A stretch of 64,000 nt of DNA, taken from Nitrospira sp. BO4. Its GTDB lineage: Bacteria; Nitrospirota; Nitrospiria; Nitrospirales; Nitrospiraceae. A model generated the notes under the pieces. That model was not told the DNA's origin. It did no database searches and was given only the letters and a program-made list of their open reading frames with translations. Below, piece after piece: positions 45,166 to 54,243 of the stretch. The position numbers were made by a program, and so were the translations under genes. The stretch lies in NCBI GenBank assembly GCA_030144965.1, contig JAMPUU010000010.1, positions 62,001-126,000 on the forward strand, in the 5' to 3' direction. Within the stretch, counting starts at the first letter, position 1. Every line of letters begins with the position of its first letter.

Positions 45166-45969
45166 TTATCCGTTCACTAAGTGGACGGTAAGACTCGCTG
45201 TCGGTAGCGCGATCCCTCGTTCCTGGAATCGTTCAAGAATTAATTTGTTCAGCTCTCTCTGAGTCGAACTGTAATCCGCCACAGCCGTCCAAGGCTCTAC
45301 GGCGATAACCACGGCCAGGGATGACTCCCCGAGAGACGACACTCCTATTGAAGGAACAGGGTCTTTCATGACCGATGGATGCCGATTGAGGACATCCCGA
45401 ACCAGAGCCAGGGCCTCATCAAGATTCGCATTCGCCGATACGGGAATGGTCAACCGCATCTGACGTATGGTTCCAAAGTTGTGCAGAATCTCTCCGACGA
45501 TTTTTCTGTTGGGAATGATCACGCGGGAGTGGTCCGCGTGCATCAGTGTCGTCGTGAAGATATCGATCACCACGACGTCGCCGTGGACCCCGAGCAGTGA
45601 AATATGTTCGCCGACCTTATAGGGCTTGCTGAAGATAATCGAGAGCCCGGCCATCACGTTGCTCAGCACCCCCTGCAAGGCCAACCCGATCCCCACGCCG
45701 GCGACTCCGACGCCGGCGATCAGCGGGGCAATGGGCACACCGAGCGTCTGAAGGGCGATCATCGCGGTAAAGAGCATTACCACGATCTTGACGATGCGGA
45801 CCAGAAGCAGACGCACCGGCGGTTCAAGGGTCTGCCGTTCCAACGCGTGTTGTGCCAAATTCCCGGCCCAGCGAGACACCATGACACCGGCGATGAAGAT
45901 CCCAATCGCAACCGCGGCCTGCAGCCCATACTGCACGGCATACTGCGTGAGCGTATCTACGACATTCAT
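45166..45969 (-). CDS. MscS-family mechanosensitive channel
   Basis: 267 residues, three membrane helices (about 15-33, 50-70 and 80-100) followed by the TM3 pore signature IAPLIAGVGVAGVGIGLALQGVLSNVMAGLSIIFSKPYKVGEHISL and the beta domain VVIDIFTTTLMHADHSRVIIPNRKIVGEILHNF, typical of MscS. The C-terminal cytoplasmic domain is full length. It opens under hypo-osmotic stress. Located just downstream of the AsmA gene (15-base gap). Confidence 0.95.
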   Translation of the reverse strand: MNVVDTLTQYAVQYGLQAAVAIGIFIAGVMVSRWAGNLAQHALERQTLEPPVRLLLVRIVKIVVMLFTAMIALQTLGVPIAPLIAGVGVAGVGIGLALQGVLSNVMAGLSIIFSKPYKVGEHISLLGVHGDVVVIDIFTTTLMHADHSRVIIPNRKIVGEILHNFGTIRQMRLTIPVSANANLDEALALVRDVLNRHPSVMKDPVPSIGVSSLGESSLAVVIAVEPWTAVADYSSTQRELNKLILERFQERGIALPTASLTVHLVNG

Positions 45970-45984
45970 AGAAATCAGCTTTCG

Positions 45985-47634
45985 TTAACGGCCTAAAATC
46001 CCTTTGAGCAGCTCTTGTCCCTCTTTCTTCAAGTCCTCTGGTTTGGTCGTGCCCTTGAGCAATCCCCCCACAGTTTCTTCCACCTTCTTCTTCACCTGCT
46101 CCTGTACCTTCCCGGTTATACCCTTGAGATCAACTCCATACGACGGTGCTTGCGCGGTGCCGGTAATCGTGAGCGGCAGGTTCAATCGGCCGTCTTTCAA
46201 CGCGAGCTTGACGACAGGTGACGCTCCGGCAATCTTCTGACTCGCCTCCTGAGACAGGTTGAGATTCACGAGCAGATTCAACCGCTGATCGAATCCGATG
46301 GTCCCCCCGCCGGTCGCCTGAAAATCATGACTGTCCATCAGGAGACGCTGTACGTTGATGATCCCCTGCTTGATGGCGAGATCCGTTTCGATCGTCGAAA
46401 ACGCCGTCGCTTTGGCATCGTCGAGTGAAATGCCGACAACCTTAAGGGCGGACATCGCTTCTTGAAGGAGATTCACTCCCTCAATCTTCCCATCCTTCAC
46501 CGCCATGTGACCGGTTCCTTCCAACGCCTTTGTCAGGTCCGGCATGGAGAATCCCTTGCCTTGCAGCGAAAGATCGGCGCCTGCCGTCCCGCTGATAGAG
46601 ATCGGTGTCTCCGCGACAGCATTGAGCGCCGGACCAAGCTGTACGCTCTGAACCGTAACGCCACCCTTGAAAGGCGGCGCATCGGACCCGGCGATCACTT
46701 TGCCCTGCCCCTTGATCTGGCCGTCGAATAGTTGGAACGACAGGGCATTCAGCTTGGCTTCCTGTCCCCTTACTTCCGCCGCGATCTGGAAATTCTTCAC
46801 GTCGACCGGCTTTTTGAGCGGGAGCGCCACCGGAAGGTTCGCAGTATTGATCACCGGGGAAGTGATGTTGATGTTGGCATCATTCCCGGCGGCTTTGCCT
46901 GTAATCGTGAAGTCCGTCTTTCCTACACCAAGCTGGAAATTGATCGCGTCTATATCCATCGTCTCTTTCAGCGGGCCGAACGTACCATCGAGTTTCACCG
47001 GTATGTTGAACGGCTGTACGTGTGAGAGGAAATGCAAGGTCGGAGTTTGACCGAGTCGAACATCGCGAAGGAGCACCTCCATATCTTGCAGCACGTACTC
47101 AGTCGGTTGGGCGGCCGAGAGATCACGATACGTTAATCTTGCGCCGTCGATTGAAACTCGGTCCACAGCCAACAGCGCGAGAATCTTGAGCGGACCTTCC
47201 GTCGAAGGTATTGGGGCACGCGAAGGCGTTTCAGGCACCGGCACGCCTTTGCGGCCGATCGTCGAGGCGTTCAGGACACCTTTCTTGTTCTTGATCACCG
47301 TGATAACGGGATCGCGAAGCGTGATTTCTTCCACCTCGACCTTGCCGCTCAGCAACGGCATCAACTTCACCCCCACCTCCAACGAGGAGAGCGATGCAAA
47401 CGGACCTGAGCCAAAAGTCGGATCGTCCAGTACCGTGAACCCTGCCACGCGCGCGCCGATCCTCGGCCAAACCGTCAAGCGAATATCTTGCAACTGGACC
47501 TTGCGATTGAGGGCGTCTTCGATGAGCGGCTTATATTGGTCTTGATACTTGTTGAGATCGATGAAGAAGGGAAGCGCGAGCACAACGCCGACGAGGAGAA
47601 CGACTAGGACGAGCAAGCCTATCAGGATCTTCAT
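45985..47634 (-). CDS. AsmA-family envelope protein
   Basis: 549 residues from ATG 47634 (GGAGG 8 bases before). N-terminal membrane helix (MKILIGLLVLVVLLVGVVLAL), then the AsmA repeat pattern (RKVQLQDIRLTVWPRIGARVAGFTVLDDPTFGSGPFASLSSLEVGVKLMPLLSGKVEVEEITLRDPVITVIKNKKG) and the C-terminal AsmA_2 region (LTKALEGTGHMAVKDGKIEGVNLLQEAM). Such proteins form bridging lipid-transfer grooves between the membranes. The upstream neighbour is a region without a gene; the downstream gene is mscS. Confidence 0.93.
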   Translation of the reverse strand: MKILIGLLVLVVLLVGVVLALPFFIDLNKYQDQYKPLIEDALNRKVQLQDIRLTVWPRIGARVAGFTVLDDPTFGSGPFASLSSLEVGVKLMPLLSGKVEVEEITLRDPVITVIKNKKGVLNASTIGRKGVPVPETPSRAPIPSTEGPLKILALLAVDRVSIDGARLTYRDLSAAQPTEYVLQDMEVLLRDVRLGQTPTLHFLSHVQPFNIPVKLDGTFGPLKETMDIDAINFQLGVGKTDFTITGKAAGNDANINITSPVINTANLPVALPLKKPVDVKNFQIAAEVRGQEAKLNALSFQLFDGQIKGQGKVIAGSDAPPFKGGVTVQSVQLGPALNAVAETPISISGTAGADLSLQGKGFSMPDLTKALEGTGHMAVKDGKIEGVNLLQEAMSALKVVGISLDDAKATAFSTIETDLAIKQGIINVQRLLMDSHDFQATGGGTIGFDQRLNLLVNLNLSQEASQKIAGASPVVKLALKDGRLNLPLTITGTAQAPSYGVDLKGITGKVQEQVKKKVEETVGGLLKGTTKPEDLKKEGQELLKGILGR

Positions 47635-47880
47635 CTTGATCGCCTCCAGGTAAAAATTGAGTATATAAACGGATTTCGTGTGAGTCAAACGATCAGCGAC
47701 ATAGACAACGATCGCATAGGATTCCAGAGCATCGACTGTTTAAGAAGTCGTCTCGGCTGATGAAACAGTGGCGGGGCTGCGGAAAAGTTGCCAGGAGAAA
47801 GTGGTCCGGCGCTGTCGACTCTACCTGTCGGCCATGATGGAAGAGACTGCAGAGGCGAATGTATGCATTCACTGCCTTTT

Positions 47881-47911
47881 GACTGAGGAGGACAACGAGT
47901 CCTCCTCAGTC
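47881..47911. terminator. 13-bp perfect hairpin after the small secreted protein
   Basis: GACTGAGGAGGAC, loop AACGA, GTCCTCCTCAGTC, directly after the stop of the small secreted gene on the minus strand. No T run follows on that strand (it is followed by AAAAGG), so it would be a stem-only terminator or a 3' stabiliser. Confidence 0.5.
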
Positions 47912-47928
47912 TCGAATCGGCTCAATTC

Positions 47929-48165
47929 TCAGTGGTTCATCGGCTTGGCGTAGGGGTACTGCGTGCCCCCGGACCCACTGCTTTGGATGACATCTACTCT
48001 GCCCTGCTGTCCTTGAGGATTACTGTCCGATTGCGTCGCCGTCCCTTTCAGTGTCTCGATGATGTCCACCCTATGGGAATCCGCAAAGCTCTCGGAAGCG
48101 TTTACGATTCCAGTAACGGCGAATAATGCTAAGAATCCTATTGCCACACTACACATCCCTCTCAT
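47929..48165 (-). CDS. small secreted protein (78 aa) of unknown function
   Basis: ATG 48165 preceded by CAGGAGGG at 6 bases. Signal peptide MRGMCSVAIGFLALFAVTGIVNA. The mature part is Gln/Ser/Gly-rich with two copies of a (HRVDIIETLKG / GRVDVIQSSGS) hydrophobic strand and ends QYPYAKPMNH. No cysteine after processing, no family recognised. Confidence 0.65.
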   Translation of the reverse strand: MRGMCSVAIGFLALFAVTGIVNASESFADSHRVDIIETLKGTATQSDSNPQGQQGRVDVIQSSGSGGTQYPYAKPMNH

Positions 48166-48605
48166 GAATCCCTCCTGTGTGATGAAGTGAGCGCGAATAA
48201 TGACTGCCAAAACACACAGCAGCTATCGTGCCGTTCTCATGTGTTCGGACGGTGTGTCCTAACGCATTGATTGGTTTGATTTACGAACTTTTCTGCTTGT
48301 TCGAATTGTGGCAGGACGGAACAAGTGTCCAGCGAGAATGTCTGGCTGATTGGACAATGAACAGGCGATTGGCGCCAGGAAGGGAACCCGAGCGCAAGGT
48401 GGAAACAAGACAGCACCTTCGTGAGACTTTTTGGAACAGACCTAGACAGGCGTCGACGGAGTCGTCACTTCATCATTGCACCGGAACTGCTGCACCAGAC
48501 GGCCGGGGATGAGCGATGGAAGGAGTGGCCGCAGTGCGGTTGACTTTGGTTGTGCCTGGTGATTAGGTTCGACCTGAACAGTGATCACGTGAGGGAGGTG
48601 GCCCC
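48166..48605. other. 440-base divergent regulatory region
   Basis: Between the small secreted protein (minus) and the HPF-like gene (plus). A 94-codon frame at 48228 has no ribosome site and an implausible composition. TTGACT (48540-48545) with a 17-base spacer to TTAGGT could be a weak promoter for the HPF-like gene, and GTGATCAC just before its GGAGGTG ribosome site is a small dyad. Confidence 0.4.
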
Positions 48606-48920
48606 ATGCAGATTCAGGTTAATACGGACAATAACCTCCGAGGGCGTGAAGCGATCGTTGCCCTCGCTCACACCAGCATCGAGGGCGCGGTAGGCCGATT
48701 TCGTGATCGGATTACCCGCGTCGAGACGCATCTGAGTGACACCAACAGTCACAAAACCAAGGGTGACGACATCCGGTGTGTGCTCGAAGCCAGACTGGCC
48801 GGTCACCAGCCCATCGCTGTAAGCCATCAGGCATCGACTGTCGAGCTGGCCCTCAGCGGAGCTGCGGACAAACTCGAGCGGTCGATCGAAAGCACGCTCG
48901 GCCGCCTCAAAGATCGATAA
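48606..48920 (+). CDS. HPF/RaiA-like ribosome-associated protein (short form)
   Basis: 104 residues, with GGAGGTG 5 bases before ATG. MQIQVNTDNNLRGREAIVALAHTSIEGAVGRFRDRITRVETHLSDTNSHKTKGDDIRCVLEARLAGHQPIAVSHQASTVELALSGAADKLERSIESTLGRLKDR has the beta-alpha-beta-beta-beta-alpha order of the S30EA/HPF domain, without the long-form C-terminal dimerisation domain. It probably binds ribosomes in stress or stationary phase. The Lys/Arg cluster of classical HPF is modest, so a non-ribosomal role is possible. Confidence 0.8.
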   Translation: MQIQVNTDNNLRGREAIVALAHTSIEGAVGRFRDRITRVETHLSDTNSHKTKGDDIRCVLEARLAGHQPIAVSHQASTVELALSGAADKLERSIESTLGRLKDR

Positions 48921-49047
48921 CCCAACAAGGGCTCCGCTTTCTCGATGATGTACGCGGGAGTCTTGCCTCGTCCCTTCAGAACGATTGTGCTAGGATACCC
49001 GCCGTGCGCTTGCCTCATCAGATTCGCATCGTCTCAGGCTGACTGCC

Positions 49048-50076
49048 ATGACGCCCTCGACTGCCACACGTTCTTCCGACTATCGCTTTTTGCTTCTTAT
49101 CATCCCCCCGGTGTTCATCCTCCTGCTCTCGACGAGTCTGTTTGAATTCAGCTCCAACATCACGGTGGATAATTTCCACAATCTCACAAGCGGGCTGATG
49201 CAACCCGCCGTCGCGCCCTCAGAGCAGGTGTTCAATCCCACCCATTTTCTCGTGGAGGTCAAATCCCGGTATATCTGGCTGACTACCGTGGTCGTGACGC
49301 TGGTGGCCGGGGTCTATGCCCTGATCCTGTGTGGGCTCACCATCTACCAGTCTCATCCACGGCCACGGCTGCTCGTGGTCACCGCCGTGGGGATCTTGTT
49401 TGCCTCGATCGGAGTGGTCTTTATCTGGGCACTCGATGAGAGGCATGCGCTCTACCGAGCCGTCTTCAGCTTTAGCTACGACAACCTGCGCCAGGCCGGG
49501 CCCCACCGGATCAGCGAGGACCTCTTACGCTATATTATGGCAGTTGTATCTACCGTGAACGTGCAAGCCATGGTGGTGCCGGTGGTAACCCTGCTCGCCG
49601 CTTGCAGCACCCTCGCGCCGCCACGCACGGGCAAGCAGCCCGATCCTGAGTTTTGCGCGTCGCAGATGAAACGGTTGAAGGAGGTGCTGACGGCGGCCTC
49701 AGCGATTCTCGTCGCCGGGGTGTTACACATGGGAGCCTGGCTGCGGTGGCCGGCGGCATTGATGTCCGGGAAGGACGCTCAGGAAGCGGTGCTGGGCGCA
49801 GCCTTGGCCATCACGCTGTTTTGGGGCGTCACCTTTACCTTGATGTTGGTTTCAACATATCTCCCCGCAGCCCTCCTCCTAGCAAAGCGGGCGCAGGCTT
49901 TGCTACAAGAAAGCTCCTCCAAACAGGCGGTGCCGGAACCGGAGCAGTGGCTCAAAGATCATGGTCTGTTCCTGTCCCTGCAGGACCACTTCCCCCAATT
50001 TGGCCTCATGCTCGCTCCGCTGCTCGCCAGCCCCTTAAGCTCCCTGCTACTTGCTCCGCTCACGCCGACGGAATAA
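49048..50076 (+). CDS. polytopic membrane protein of unknown function (342 aa)
   Basis: About six to seven membrane segments: residues 14-30 (FLLLIIPPVFILLLSTSLF), 76-97, 105-125 (LLVVTAVGILFASIGVVFIWAL), 165-185 (YIMAVVSTVNVQAMVVPVVTLLAACSTL), 215-235, 250-275 (AALAITLFWGVTFTLMLVSTYLPAALLLA), 315-335. Soluble loops are short. No known transporter motif is visible. It follows the HPF-like gene and precedes a 259-base spacer. Confidence 0.75.
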   Translation: MTPSTATRSSDYRFLLLIIPPVFILLLSTSLFEFSSNITVDNFHNLTSGLMQPAVAPSEQVFNPTHFLVEVKSRYIWLTTVVVTLVAGVYALILCGLTIYQSHPRPRLLVVTAVGILFASIGVVFIWALDERHALYRAVFSFSYDNLRQAGPHRISEDLLRYIMAVVSTVNVQAMVVPVVTLLAACSTLAPPRTGKQPDPEFCASQMKRLKEVLTAASAILVAGVLHMGAWLRWPAALMSGKDAQEAVLGAALAITLFWGVTFTLMLVSTYLPAALLLAKRAQALLQESSSKQAVPEPEQWLKDHGLFLSLQDHFPQFGLMLAPLLASPLSSLLLAPLTPTE

Positions 50077-50335
50077 CCACGTAAGGTTAGCTCATCGCCC
50101 TTGTTCCGATGACGATGTCGAGTAGCCATTCGACTGCCGACTACGTTCGATCCATCACATCAAATCTCACCTCTCGTCAGACCACCAGCAACCTCCATGG
50201 TTTGTCGTGAACCGAAAGCCGAAGGTCTGTGCATATGAGAGAGCAAGGGCTCTCCCGAGTGATGCCGGAGTCATGGACTCGATATGCTGATGACCAGCGG
50301 CGGCGTCCACCGGTCAGCATTACACAGGAGGACTT

Positions 50336-50755
50336 ATGGGTGAGTATGAGCACACAGCCACCATCAATTGTCGCGCACAAAAGGTATTCGAGTTTGCCGC
50401 TGACGTGAGGAACTTTCCTCTTTACTTGCCCACCGTCAGAAACGTCATCAAACAAGGCAGCGAGCATGTCCGTGTGCAGGGCGAGGCGAGAGGGCTTCAA
50501 TATGCTTCAGACGGCATGTACCATGTGGACTATATCCGTAAACGAATGGAATGGGGCTCTGACAGCGACGATCAATATAGCGGTTGGTTAGAAGTGAAGG
50601 GGAACGATACGACCGCCACAGTCACTGTTCATGTAACGTTCGAGCCGCATCGGGACTACGATCCCACAATACATGAAGGTTTGGAGAACGCATTAGGTTC
50701 GATCAAGAACTTGTGCGAAGGGACGGGTGGCAAGGTCGAGGCGTACGCTGCATGA
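50336..50755 (+). CDS. SRPBCC-fold (START/polyketide-cyclase-like) protein
   Basis: 139 residues with AGGAGG 5 bases before ATG. MGEYEHTATINCRAQKVFEFAADVRNFPLYLPTVRNV is the conserved first strand-helix of the SRPBCC fold, followed by six strands and the C-terminal long helix (TIHEGLENALGSIKNLCEG). Such proteins bind hydrophobic ligands in a deep pocket. Ligand unknown. No operon partner. Confidence 0.85.
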   Translation: MGEYEHTATINCRAQKVFEFAADVRNFPLYLPTVRNVIKQGSEHVRVQGEARGLQYASDGMYHVDYIRKRMEWGSDSDDQYSGWLEVKGNDTTATVTVHVTFEPHRDYDPTIHEGLENALGSIKNLCEGTGGKVEAYAA

Positions 50756-50814
50756 CTTTATCTACTTCATATTTGCGCTTCGGCGAGCCAGGAGACGGAC
50801 GATGGAGCCTCACA

Positions 50815-52254
50815 TTACCGGCAGGCGAAGTGCTGGTACTCGATGGGACCTGAAGGGGCGCTTAAGGCCATCCTCATCGTGTGTCGGTCGTAGCCGATTT
50901 CTTCCAAATCCGTTTGTGCGTCGCTCAGTTCTTCTTCCGTCAGATAGGCCACGGTGTCGGGGATTCCGTTGTCTTTGAGTGAGCGCAAGATCGCGCCCAA
51001 CGTGTCCCGTTCTTCCGGCGGGATGTTGGCCCCTAACGGAAATTCGAGCTGCCGACGATAGGGACTCTCAAATGTGTTATTCAACGCCCGTATCGTTTTC
51101 AGCACGAGCCGATCTTGCTCCCAGGGTTGTAGTTTCGGTCCCGCGGAGGGATGGGTCGCCAGCAGATCCATCAGTGTGATCACGTTGGTATTCAACGATC
51201 GCCCCACGAATTCACGCTGCGGTTCGAATGTCGTTTGCTTCATCCCCACATGCTTGGCCACGGCCTCAATTAACGCGAAGTTGATCATGAAGCTGTATTG
51301 GCCACCGAACTGGCCATAGCAAGGTTTTTCCGGATCGTTCAAGACGTTCATATCGGCCGTGCCGGCATCGAACGCGCTGAACCCGATGGCGTCCGGAGCC
51401 ATGACCCGCTTGGCCTCCTTCAAGGTTGCGAATGCCCCGACATTCACGGGCACCAGGACATCTTGGTCGATGGACTGCAGAAATTCCACGATGATCTTCC
51501 GATATGGGACATCTTTCCATTCGATTTTGCGATACTCTTTTTCCCACACCAATCCATCGAGGAACGGAGGGCATGTCTTGAGCGCATCGAGATCTTTGTC
51601 CTGAAAAGCCCGCACGAATGTCGACCAATCCTGAATCTCGGCATGCAGCGACTCGCTGAGGTTGGGACGGATAAACTCTTCTTCGACCTCGCCGCCGTGT
51701 TTCGCCAACAATTTCGTCGGTAAATCGTTCCACAGCTCATTGCAGATGATGCGGTCGACGGTTCCATCATCTATTCCCGCCATATCCTCGCTTGACCCAC
51801 GATAGGTGTCGACGTGATCCCGATGGGCTGCCAGGTCAGGATGCGCTAGAGCCCCATCCAACACCGTTTGTTGCCAATCGACCATGACATATTGCACACG
51901 TGGATAGATCGTGCCTTGTTTATCGAGGGCCTTGAGATGACTGAGGAAGCACGCAGCCAGATTCCCGTTGCCGGGTCCTAGCTCCAGGATGGTCAAGCGT
52001 CTTGTGTCATCCGTCTCCCTGCCGGCAGAGGACGGTTGACGATTTTCTGATTTGTCGCGCGTTACGACGCGCTCGTAATAATCGGCCGCCAGCGCATGTG
52101 CCAGACGGAAGTCCGCTGACGCGAAGGTCTGATAATAGGATCGGAGCTTGTCCCCGCGCAGCCCATAGAAGAGCTGGTTGAGATGGGTCTGCCATTGATC
52201 GAGCGGCTTATAGTCCCCGATCAGCTGTGGAAGGGCGTCGGCATCCTGCAACAT
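50815..52254 (-). CDS. MidA/NDUFAF7-like SAM-dependent methyltransferase
   Basis: 479 residues. Motif I LTILELGPGNGNLAACFLSHL (E-x-G-x-G-x-G), motif post-I YVMVDWQ and a catalytic-region motif IICNELWNDLPTKLL resembling the NE(F/L)xDALP of MidA. Later the segment FGGQYSFMINFALIEAVAKHVGM fits the MidA helix. MidA proteins methylate an arginine of complex I assembly proteins. The protein is long for the family and the target here is unknown. Confidence 0.7.
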   Translation of the reverse strand: MLQDADALPQLIGDYKPLDQWQTHLNQLFYGLRGDKLRSYYQTFASADFRLAHALAADYYERVVTRDKSENRQPSSAGRETDDTRRLTILELGPGNGNLAACFLSHLKALDKQGTIYPRVQYVMVDWQQTVLDGALAHPDLAAHRDHVDTYRGSSEDMAGIDDGTVDRIICNELWNDLPTKLLAKHGGEVEEEFIRPNLSESLHAEIQDWSTFVRAFQDKDLDALKTCPPFLDGLVWEKEYRKIEWKDVPYRKIIVEFLQSIDQDVLVPVNVGAFATLKEAKRVMAPDAIGFSAFDAGTADMNVLNDPEKPCYGQFGGQYSFMINFALIEAVAKHVGMKQTTFEPQREFVGRSLNTNVITLMDLLATHPSAGPKLQPWEQDRLVLKTIRALNNTFESPYRRQLEFPLGANIPPEERDTLGAILRSLKDNGIPDTVAYLTEEELSDAQTDLEEIGYDRHTMRMALSAPSGPIEYQHFACR

Positions 52255-52395
52255 GTTTTATGGTCCCCGGCAATTGGTCTGTGAAATGGGTCGTACGGTG
52301 GGCGAAATCCTAACAGATGGCCAGAAAACGCTGCAATGGGCAACTCGCCCGATGGTCGATTGACAGGATTGCCTTAAGAGGTGTAGCAGACAGTC

Positions 52396-52959
52396 ATGAG
52401 GAATGAGGCCTTCCGTCTTGGCGGAATTGTGATCGCAGGATGCCTTCTGTGGTACCAAGCAGCTGTGGCTGAAGACCTGCCGCTCAGCGGAAACCTCCCG
52501 ATCTCCGAGTTCCAAAACCGCTCACAGGACGTGAAAGCGTATGATTTCGACGCGCCCCCACAGGGGATGTTTCGTTCGATTACCACGGCAGAAGGATTTG
52601 AAGAGCAACTGAGCTGGCGCCAGACCCACGAAATCGTGCCGATCAAACCGACCGATCAGTTTGTCCCCGATGTGCCAGCCGTTTTTATTGTGTTCTCGTT
52701 GCATCAGCATTATCAGTCCTTCACCGTGTTCGGCCGTTGCACGCCCGAAACGGTGACAGATGTCGCACCGGACACGATCGTCAGCGAGGACGCCATGCGC
52801 ATCGCCTTGGAAGATGATAGCGGCTATCTCAAATTGTCGCCTCCGCAGGGTGGTTGGAAACCCGGCCGGTACAAAGTGGAGATTCATACGGGCGAGCAAG
52901 TCAACGAAACGAGTTTAATGGGCACGATGCGTTTCACCGTCGTGGTATCCGGTGGGTAG
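52396..52959 (+). CDS. secreted protein of unknown function (187 aa)
   Basis: Signal peptide MRNEAFRLGGIVIAGCLLWYQAAVA. The mature domain has a beta-sandwich pattern (PAVFIVFSLHQHYQSFTVFGRC; GGWKPGRYKVEIHTGEQVNETSLMGTMRFTVVV), similar in shape to fibronectin-like or DUF-type periplasmic domains, with one Cys after processing. I cannot name the family. The gene is divergent from the MidA-like gene. Confidence 0.7.
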   Translation: MRNEAFRLGGIVIAGCLLWYQAAVAEDLPLSGNLPISEFQNRSQDVKAYDFDAPPQGMFRSITTAEGFEEQLSWRQTHEIVPIKPTDQFVPDVPAVFIVFSLHQHYQSFTVFGRCTPETVTDVAPDTIVSEDAMRIALEDDSGYLKLSPPQGGWKPGRYKVEIHTGEQVNETSLMGTMRFTVVVSGG

Positions 52960-53081
52960 TTGGGTCGATTCTCATGCGTCAGGCCCATCGCTGTCGCGTG
53001 TTTGACCCTCCCTTTGACCTTCCGTTAGAATGCGCGCCTGACTAACCGACTCTCCGGCCGTTCCTGGAGTTTTTGTGGATT

Positions 53082-53816
53082 ATGACGCCGCCATCCTGCC
53101 CTTGGGCCTCAGTGATCATCCCGATCAAGGATGAACGAGACAACCTGTCTCCCCTCATCACCGGTCTCTTGAAAGTCATGGATTCGCATGAACTGTCGCG
53201 CTCCCGCCCTTACGAGATCCTCTTCGTGGACGACGGCAGCAGCGACGGCAGCAGCGACGAGCTGGACCGATTGGCGCGCGAACATTCCAATGTGCGGGTG
53301 TTCCACTTCGACCGGAATTATGGCAAAACCTGTGCGCTGGAAGCCGGTTTTCACCAATCCTCCGGCGAGATCATTATCCAAATAGACGGCGATCTCCAGC
53401 AAGACAGCGAAGACATCTTGAAACTCCTCCCTTATACGGCGTCGCACGACGTGGTGTGTGGGTGGAGGCAACAGCGGCAAGACGGCGTGGTGAAGAAACT
53501 CTCGTCCAAGATTGCGAATCGGGTGCGGAATGTCTTTACCCATGACGGCATGCACGACACGGGTTGCCCCCTCAAGATCTTCCGACGGCCTGTCTTGGAG
53601 CGGATCCGGCTCTTCGAAGGGATGCACCGGTTTTTTCCTGCGCTTGCCTTGATGCATGGATTCAAGGTGACGGAGGTGCCGGTCAGACATTATCCGCGCC
53701 TCCATGGCGTGTCCAAGTACGGAATGGGCAATCGCCTGTTCAAGTCGCTGTACGACCTGATCGCGGTGCGATGGATGCAGGATCGCGTGTTGCTCTACAA
53801 ATTTCGTGACAAGTGA
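53082..53816 (+). CDS. glycosyltransferase family 2 (dolichol-phosphate-mannose-synthase-like)
   Basis: 244 residues from ATG 53082; an upstream TTG is possible. WASVIIPIKDERDNLSPLITGLLKVM, EILFVDDGSSDGSSDELDRLARE, FDRNYGKTCALEAGFHQSSGEIIIQIDGDLQQDSEDI are the GT2 donor and DxD motifs. Substrate probably polyprenyl-phosphate sugar. It lacks the C-terminal membrane helices of full-length DPM synthases. First gene of a three-gene operon with LAB_N and GT39. Confidence 0.92.
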   Translation: MTPPSCPWASVIIPIKDERDNLSPLITGLLKVMDSHELSRSRPYEILFVDDGSSDGSSDELDRLAREHSNVRVFHFDRNYGKTCALEAGFHQSSGEIIIQIDGDLQQDSEDILKLLPYTASHDVVCGWRQQRQDGVVKKLSSKIANRVRNVFTHDGMHDTGCPLKIFRRPVLERIRLFEGMHRFFPALALMHGFKVTEVPVRHYPRLHGVSKYGMGNRLFKSLYDLIAVRWMQDRVLLYKFRDK

Positions 53817-53889
53817 CGTGAACCATTACGACCGAAGGGGATGCCTTTTCGGTCCGAAACGACGATGACGGCTGCCTTTCCGACACCTC

Positions 53890-54180
53890 ATGACGACTGA
53901 GACAATCTGGCTCGGTATCGGCTTCCTCGGCCAAGGGCTCTTTTTTGGTCGTTGGTTGGTTCAGTGGATCGCCTCCGAGCGAAGCTCGGAAAGCCGCGTG
54001 CCCATTTCCTTTTGGTACATGAGTCTCATTGGAGGGCTGATTACGCTCGCCTACGCGATCTATCGAATGGACCCAGTCTTTATTTCCGGACAAGGGCTCG
54101 GAGCGGTTGTGTATCTGCGCAACCTAGCCCTGATTTACCGCGCGGATCAAACCAAGAACCAGTCCGGGCCTCAGACATGA
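53890..54180 (+). CDS. LAB_N-domain membrane protein (lipid-A-disaccharide-synthase N-terminal-like)
   Basis: 96 residues, three membrane helices. MTTETIWLGIGFLGQGLFFGRWLVQWIASERSSESRVPISFWYMSLIGGLITLAYAIYRMDPVFISGQGLGAVVYLRNLALIY is the LAB_N family pattern, which works with GT2/GT39 enzymes that modify lipid A or polyprenyl-linked sugars. Follows the GT2 gene by 73 bases. Confidence 0.92.
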   Translation: MTTETIWLGIGFLGQGLFFGRWLVQWIASERSSESRVPISFWYMSLIGGLITLAYAIYRMDPVFISGQGLGAVVYLRNLALIYRADQTKNQSGPQT

Positions 54181-54243
54181 GAAACCGGGTCACCAGCCGC
54201 AGGCGGACCCGTTCCGTCGCTCACAGATAGCGACCACGTCTCC

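Noticed and set aside
48228-48512. 94-codon frame in the intergenic region before the HPF-like gene
   Set aside because: No ribosome site, two unrelated halves and no recognisable fold.
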